A stretch of DNA of 64,000 bases from Eulemur rufifrons (taxonomy: Eukaryota; Chordata; Mammalia; Primates; Lemuridae), in contig NC_090989.1 in the NCBI RefSeq assembly GCF_041146395.1, forward strand, positions 245,634,843 to 245,698,842, written 5' to 3'. Positions within the stretch are counted from its first letter, which is position 1; each line of letters starts with the position of its first letter. Positions 59,833 through 64,000 of the stretch are shown here, one piece after another. The position numbers and the translations under genes were made by a program. Under the pieces are notes generated by a model. It was given only the letters and a program-made list of their open reading frames with translations. It was not told the DNA's origin and ran no database searches.

Positions 59833-60058
59833 ACCTAAAAATAGTAGTACGGAGTAGTGGTTTAGAACACAAACTTTGAAATCAGACAGACCTGAATTTG
59901 AGAACGGCTTCGACATTTTACAAAGTATGTCACCCAATGAAAACTATTTATGCTCCCTAAGTCTTGATTTCCTGAATTGCAAAGGATTAAAATATCTGTC
60001 TCATTCGTTTGTCGATGCTTAGCACAATGCCCAAAATTTAATGGTAATTATTATAGTT
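59833..60058 (+). mobile_element. MIR SINE
   Basis: 'ggagtagtggtttagaacac', 'gaaatcagacagacctgaat' and 'atgcttagcacaatgcccaa', then a TAATTATTATAG end, follow sense MIR. Confidence 0.85.
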
Positions 60059-60264
60059 TTTCTGGAATGTGATGTAAATAGTGAATGGAGACAGAAGAAT
60101 AAGTAGAGTGGAAAGGAAATCTGAATAAATTTGATGAAAAAAATAGTTTTGTTACAGATACAAATTTCATTTTAAAGAAAGAAAAGAGAATTCTTATAAT
60201 TGTTATTGTCCATCATATTATCAGTTTTTATTCAGAAATGACAGTTGTGTAATCTCAACTTTGA

Positions 60265-60650
<386 letters not shown>

Positions 60651-60844
60651 AAGAATTATTGAGTCAGCCAACTTGGGCCTATGACATTCCTAGTAATGTA
60701 CGTTTAGTTAAAATATTTCAAAACTATAAATGCAATTTATATGATTGTTATTGATTCTGTGAGACATGATTTATATCAATGTACTAGTGGAAAACTGCAA
60801 CCAGAAGTCCATGGGTTAAAGATTCAGTACTATACAACATTGTA

Positions 60845-61236
60845 GTGGGCTGAATGGTAGATTCCAAACAGATATTCCATGTCCTAATTCCTAGAATCTA
60901 TAAATATTTCCTTATGTGGCAAAAGAATGAATATTGTCTTATATGGCAAAGAATGTAACTATGTTAAGGGTCTTGAGAGGAGATGCTTATGCTTGGTTAT
61001 CTGGGCCCTAAATGCAATCACATGTATCCTTTCAAAAGAGAGGCAGAGGGAGTTTAAACACACTGAGAGAGAAGAGAAGGAGGCAACATGACCATGGAGT
61101 CAGAGACTGGAGTGTTGCAGCCACGAGCCAAAGAATGACTGACGTCACCAGAAGCTGAATTGCCAAGGAACAAATTCACTCTTAGGATTTTTGGACGGAG
61201 GACTGCCTGCCCTACTGACACCTTGATTTTGGAGGC
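60845..61236 (+). mobile_element. LTR, MLT1 type, 3' end missing
   Basis: 'tagtgggctgaatggtagat', 'atgtcctaattcctagaatc', 'taagggtcttgagaggagat', 'gccacgagccaaagaatgac' and 'cctactgacaccttgatttt' follow the LTR. It stops exactly where the MULE inverted repeat begins. The expected final part with the polyadenylation signal is not found on the far side of the MULE. Confidence 0.87.
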
Positions 61237-61237
61237 C

Positions 61238-62963
61238 AATCATAATCCCAAAAGACACAATCCTGAACACCATAATTCTAAATGTTTAAAGGCCAAAAGA
61301 TTGAAATCCTGAAAATATAATTCTGAAAAAAAAAATTAAAAATCATTAAAAAGATATTTATTTACATTTTTAAAAGGTTATTTGAGAAACATAACAATAC
61401 AATAGAACACTTCATAAGCCATTTTACATAATAAAATGGGCAGTAATAAATATATGTATTTTTGCAAGCATACCCACTCAGGTATACTAACGACAGTCAC
61501 ACATGTATAGCAGTTATGAGCAGAAAAACTGTATTCATAAAGAAATAGATGAAAATGCAAAATGTGTAAACATATATCACTATTATGGATGGTAATTGTG
61601 TGAAGTCAGCTTTCTAACAACAGTCATCTGAAATACCATGACAAACAACCTAAATTTTGACAAGATCCATCAAAAACCACTATGGGTCACCACAACATAC
61701 GCAGTAACCCAAAGAGCCAAGAACTTGAGAAATTTTACCTTTCATAAATGCAGATTTACAAAAAGAATATCTTTTCATTTATTGAGGAAATTTTAATGTT
61801 TTCATGTACATGCATGATGCTTACACACAAAGTTAACATGGTGATAATGCACTCTCAGGTGGTCAAAATTGAAAAAAAAAATGCATAAAATGAATTACAG
61901 CTCTCTAAAAGTCCTTACAAAATTTACCTCCAGTATTGGAAATGATGTGAAGATGAGATACATAGCATAGCAAATTGTAAAAAATAATGCTGACAATTTA
62001 AAATAGTGGGGAAAAAAACTAAGAAAAGAAAAAAAATTTAAAAACTAAAAAGAAAATTTGACATATGAAAAAGTGTATTCCAGGGATAGATTATGGGCAA
62101 TTGCACAGAGATAGACCACTAAGAGCTGGATAAATTTCATGATCATTAACTATATTTTGAAATCTTGCAATCATGATGAATAGCTGCTTTTTTTTTTTTC
62201 TTTTCGGACATGGCTTTCCTCAAAGAATATGCTCATACTCATTTTCTACGTAGTGCTGCTCTTTTTGAAATTCTTCTATGATTCCATATGCACTAACATG
62301 AACATTCCCCATTAAATTTTTCCATCTTCTGTGCTATACTTCTATGTTGTTTGGGTACACAAAACTCCATTCCATATGCACTCATAGGCAGATCACAAAT
62401 TTGGTAGAAACAATACTGGTGATTAAACAGCAAAACCATGGAATAAGTGTTTTCTTATCCTACCATGCACATAATTATTTTCAAACTAGTCAGTAACTTC
62501 ACTGGCTTCTTCAGATAAACGTGGTTTTAATTCATTAAAAGCTCCTGGAATGTCATCAGCTGGAAGCAATGCCAATGCAGGCAAATGACCCATTTTTAAA
62601 CTAAAGTTTTCATCGTTGCCATATCAAATGCCCAATCCACTCATCTGAATTTTCTGCCAAATGTATTGGGCTGAATGGAAAAAAAACAAACTTTCCTGGT
62701 AACACCTTGAAATTCACTTTTAGAAGCCTGAATCGCACCTAATTCCAAATCTGTCATGGTTTGGAGATTCAATTGAAATCCATTTCCTTCTGCATAAAGA
62801 GAATAACAAGGTAATAGCTCCTCCTAAAGGGGTGCCACTGTCCGGTAATCGTGATTTTGGGGATTTTAGATGTTAGGAATTAAGACTTTAGGGATTGTGA
62901 TCTTTTGGGATTTCAACCTCTGGGATTATGGCGTTCAGGATTGAGTCTTTCAGAATTATGATC
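61238..62963 (-). mobile_element. Mutator-like (MULE-MuDR) DNA transposon fossil, Ricksha-like
   Basis: The two ends are long inverted repeats of about 90 bp. The left end reads 'aatcataatcccaaaagaca' then 'caatcctgaacaccataatt'. The reverse complement of the right end reads 'gatcataattctgaaagact' then 'caatcctgaacgccataatc'. Both are built from repeated 'AATCCnGAAA'-like units. Inside, on the minus strand, is a decayed Mutator-type transposase (about 62190-62765). Total length is about 1.73 kb. Long inverted repeats and a MULE transposase place it in MuDR. I recall a primate MuDR family called Ricksha, so the name is tentative. No flanking 9 bp duplication could be confirmed. Confidence 0.8.
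62190..62765 (-). pseudogene. Decayed MULE transposase, C-terminal half of the catalytic domain
   Basis: Read from about 62760 downward, the minus strand gives TMTDLELGAIQASKSEFQGV. This is the MULE block containing a catalytic Asp (mTDfE.aai.a...FP). After a stop and small frame changes it continues ALALLPADDIPGAFNELKPR, then LSEEASEVTD, a stop where Trp is expected, and FENNYVHGRIRKH. Further down come pieces of the conserved tail, including IEEFQKEQ-like and PKRK. The order matches MULE transposases of plants, insects and other eukaryotes. Several stops make it non-functional, and the N-terminal DNA-binding part is absent. Confidence 0.8.
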
Positions 62964-62989
62964 AAACCTGAACTCTGAACCACCGTCCT

Positions 62990-63520
62990 GCATTGCTCTC
63001 TGCTCCCTGTTAAACTCGGCCAATAGAGGGCACTAGAGGAAGACTAGAAATATGAAGAAGCAGCCGGTTCATTCCTCTGTTTCCTTCTGGTTTCCTGTTA
63101 CTGTCATATCATCCTAGCAACACTTCTGTATCTCAGAAGCAACAGTTGTTCCTGTGGCAGAACTTGAATCTAGTTTGCAGTTTTTCTTTAACAGGTGCAT
63201 ACCAGTCCCATCACATTCACTCAGAGATACAAGGACCAACTGTCTGCCCCACTTCTCAGAGTCATGGCTCCCAGCCAGAGACACCCATCTTCAAGCTTCT
63301 AAGTTTCAATAATTCTGGTATTTTCCTTTGTTTCACAAATCAAGAGTTAGTAGCTGATTGGTGCTGTTGCTCTCTTCTGTGATACTTTAGTTCTCTCTGT
63401 TTGACTTTTCAATTCTTCAATACCCTCTAGCAATTGCTTATATTAAATTCTCCCTGTTAAAATGACTGCAGTGGTTTCTGTCTCCTGTCTGGATGCTGAC
63501 GGTTACAGCTCCCCAGCTAG
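62990..63520 (+). repeat. Ancient mammalian interspersed repeat (3' end; LTR or old L1)
   Basis: 'tttcctgttactgtcatatc', 'cctagcaacacttctgtatc', 'tttaacaggtgcataccagt', 'acttctcagagtcatggctc', 'gcttatattaaattctccct' and a 'gtctcctgtctggatgctga' end follow a dispersed mammalian repeat that I recognise but cannot name securely. Confidence 0.5.
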
Positions 63521-63740
63521 TTGCCCTCTGGTCCTATTTCTCATCAATAGGACTGGGCGCTCTCAGAGCAGCTGCAAAGAAGCTCATTTCCATTACTGGG
63601 AAGCCGACAGAGAGCACTGTGTCGGTACTACTAAGAAGTCTGGTCTCGTGCATGTTTCCAACCCTTGTGTTAATCCAAGTGACTAAAACCTCCAGAAAAA
63701 TCAAACTCTGAAAAAGGAAAATCTAAAATGACATGCAGTA
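63521..63740. other. Unassigned sequence
   Basis: Two overlapping 72-74 codon frames occur here. No motif supports either as a gene. Confidence 0.3.
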
Positions 63741-63744
63741 AATT

Positions 63745-63940
63745 AGTGTTATCCTGGGGCTGGGTATGGTAAAGAGAAATGACTAAAAACAGGTACAGGG
63801 ATGGTTTGGGAGTATTAGAAATATACTAACACAGATTGGGATGCTGGTTCTGGAAATTTACTAAAAATCATTGACTTGTACACTTAAAATGGATGACGTT
63901 TATGATATAAACTATACCTCAATAAATCTGTTTTTAAAAA
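63745..63940 (+). mobile_element. LINE L1 3' UTR end (L1M type)
   Basis: 'ttgacttgtacacttaaaat', 'ggatgacgtttatgatataa' and 'actatacctcaataaatctg' with an A/T tail are the 3' terminus of old L1 copies. Confidence 0.75.
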
Positions 63941-64000
63941 TCAACCTCTGAAAACTAACAAAGGATCCTAGTGATCAGGGCCTATATCACATAAAGAGTG

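Overview
This is a window of mammalian nuclear DNA that looks like intergenic or deep-intronic sequence. I found no protein-coding gene, no exon I could defend, and no tRNA, rRNA, snRNA or CRISPR structure. Almost everything recognisable is transposable-element debris. Family names come from my memory of repeat consensus sequences, not from a search, so class-level calls are firmer than subfamily names.

Organism: a strepsirrhine primate, most likely a lemur. The near-intact Alus (13419-13741, 60305-60650) carry the strepsirrhine forms 'cctagcactctggga', 'cctgagcaagagcgagac' and 'tagaaagaaat'. The L1 3' ends at 1-60, 13830-14165 and 47440-47925 look like a strepsirrhine-specific L1 lineage. 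I saw no tRNA-type SINE of the kind abundant in galagos and lorises, which favours a lemur (inference). Old shared mammalian layers (L2, MIR, CR1/L3, MLT1 LTRs, Charlie hAT, Tigger, MULE) underlie these. The window is AT-rich, poor in Alu and rich in L1/L2, as in a gene-poor isochore.

Layout: 1-3.6 kb, L1 and an LTR carrying a nested truncated Alu. 3.6-13 kb, MIR, L2, a CR1/L3 reverse transcriptase fossil, hAT and Tigger MITEs. 13-14.2 kb, young Alu and L1. 14-31 kb, mostly unassigned sequence dotted with MIR and L2, one MLT1 LTR and a (CAG)17 tract. 32.5-34.8 kb, an L1 flanked by a 16 bp target-site duplication and carrying an Alu and an LTR. 35.8-38.8 kb, long antisense L2 with hAT insertions. 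39.8-40.3 kb, antisense L1 containing a 71 bp perfect purine-pyrimidine alternation. 45.7-50.6 kb, MLT1 LTR and L1s nested head-on. 51.5-59 kb, L2, ancient L1 and another opposed L1 nest. 60.3-64 kb, young Alu, MLT1 LTR, a DNA transposon with inverted ends and a decayed Mutator-type (MULE) transposase on the minus strand, then older repeat ends.

No set of genes here works together. The item most worth following up is the MULE/Ricksha-like fossil at 61238-62963. Next come the Z-DNA-prone tract, the CAG tract born inside a MITE, and two unique segments that could be conserved non-coding elements.
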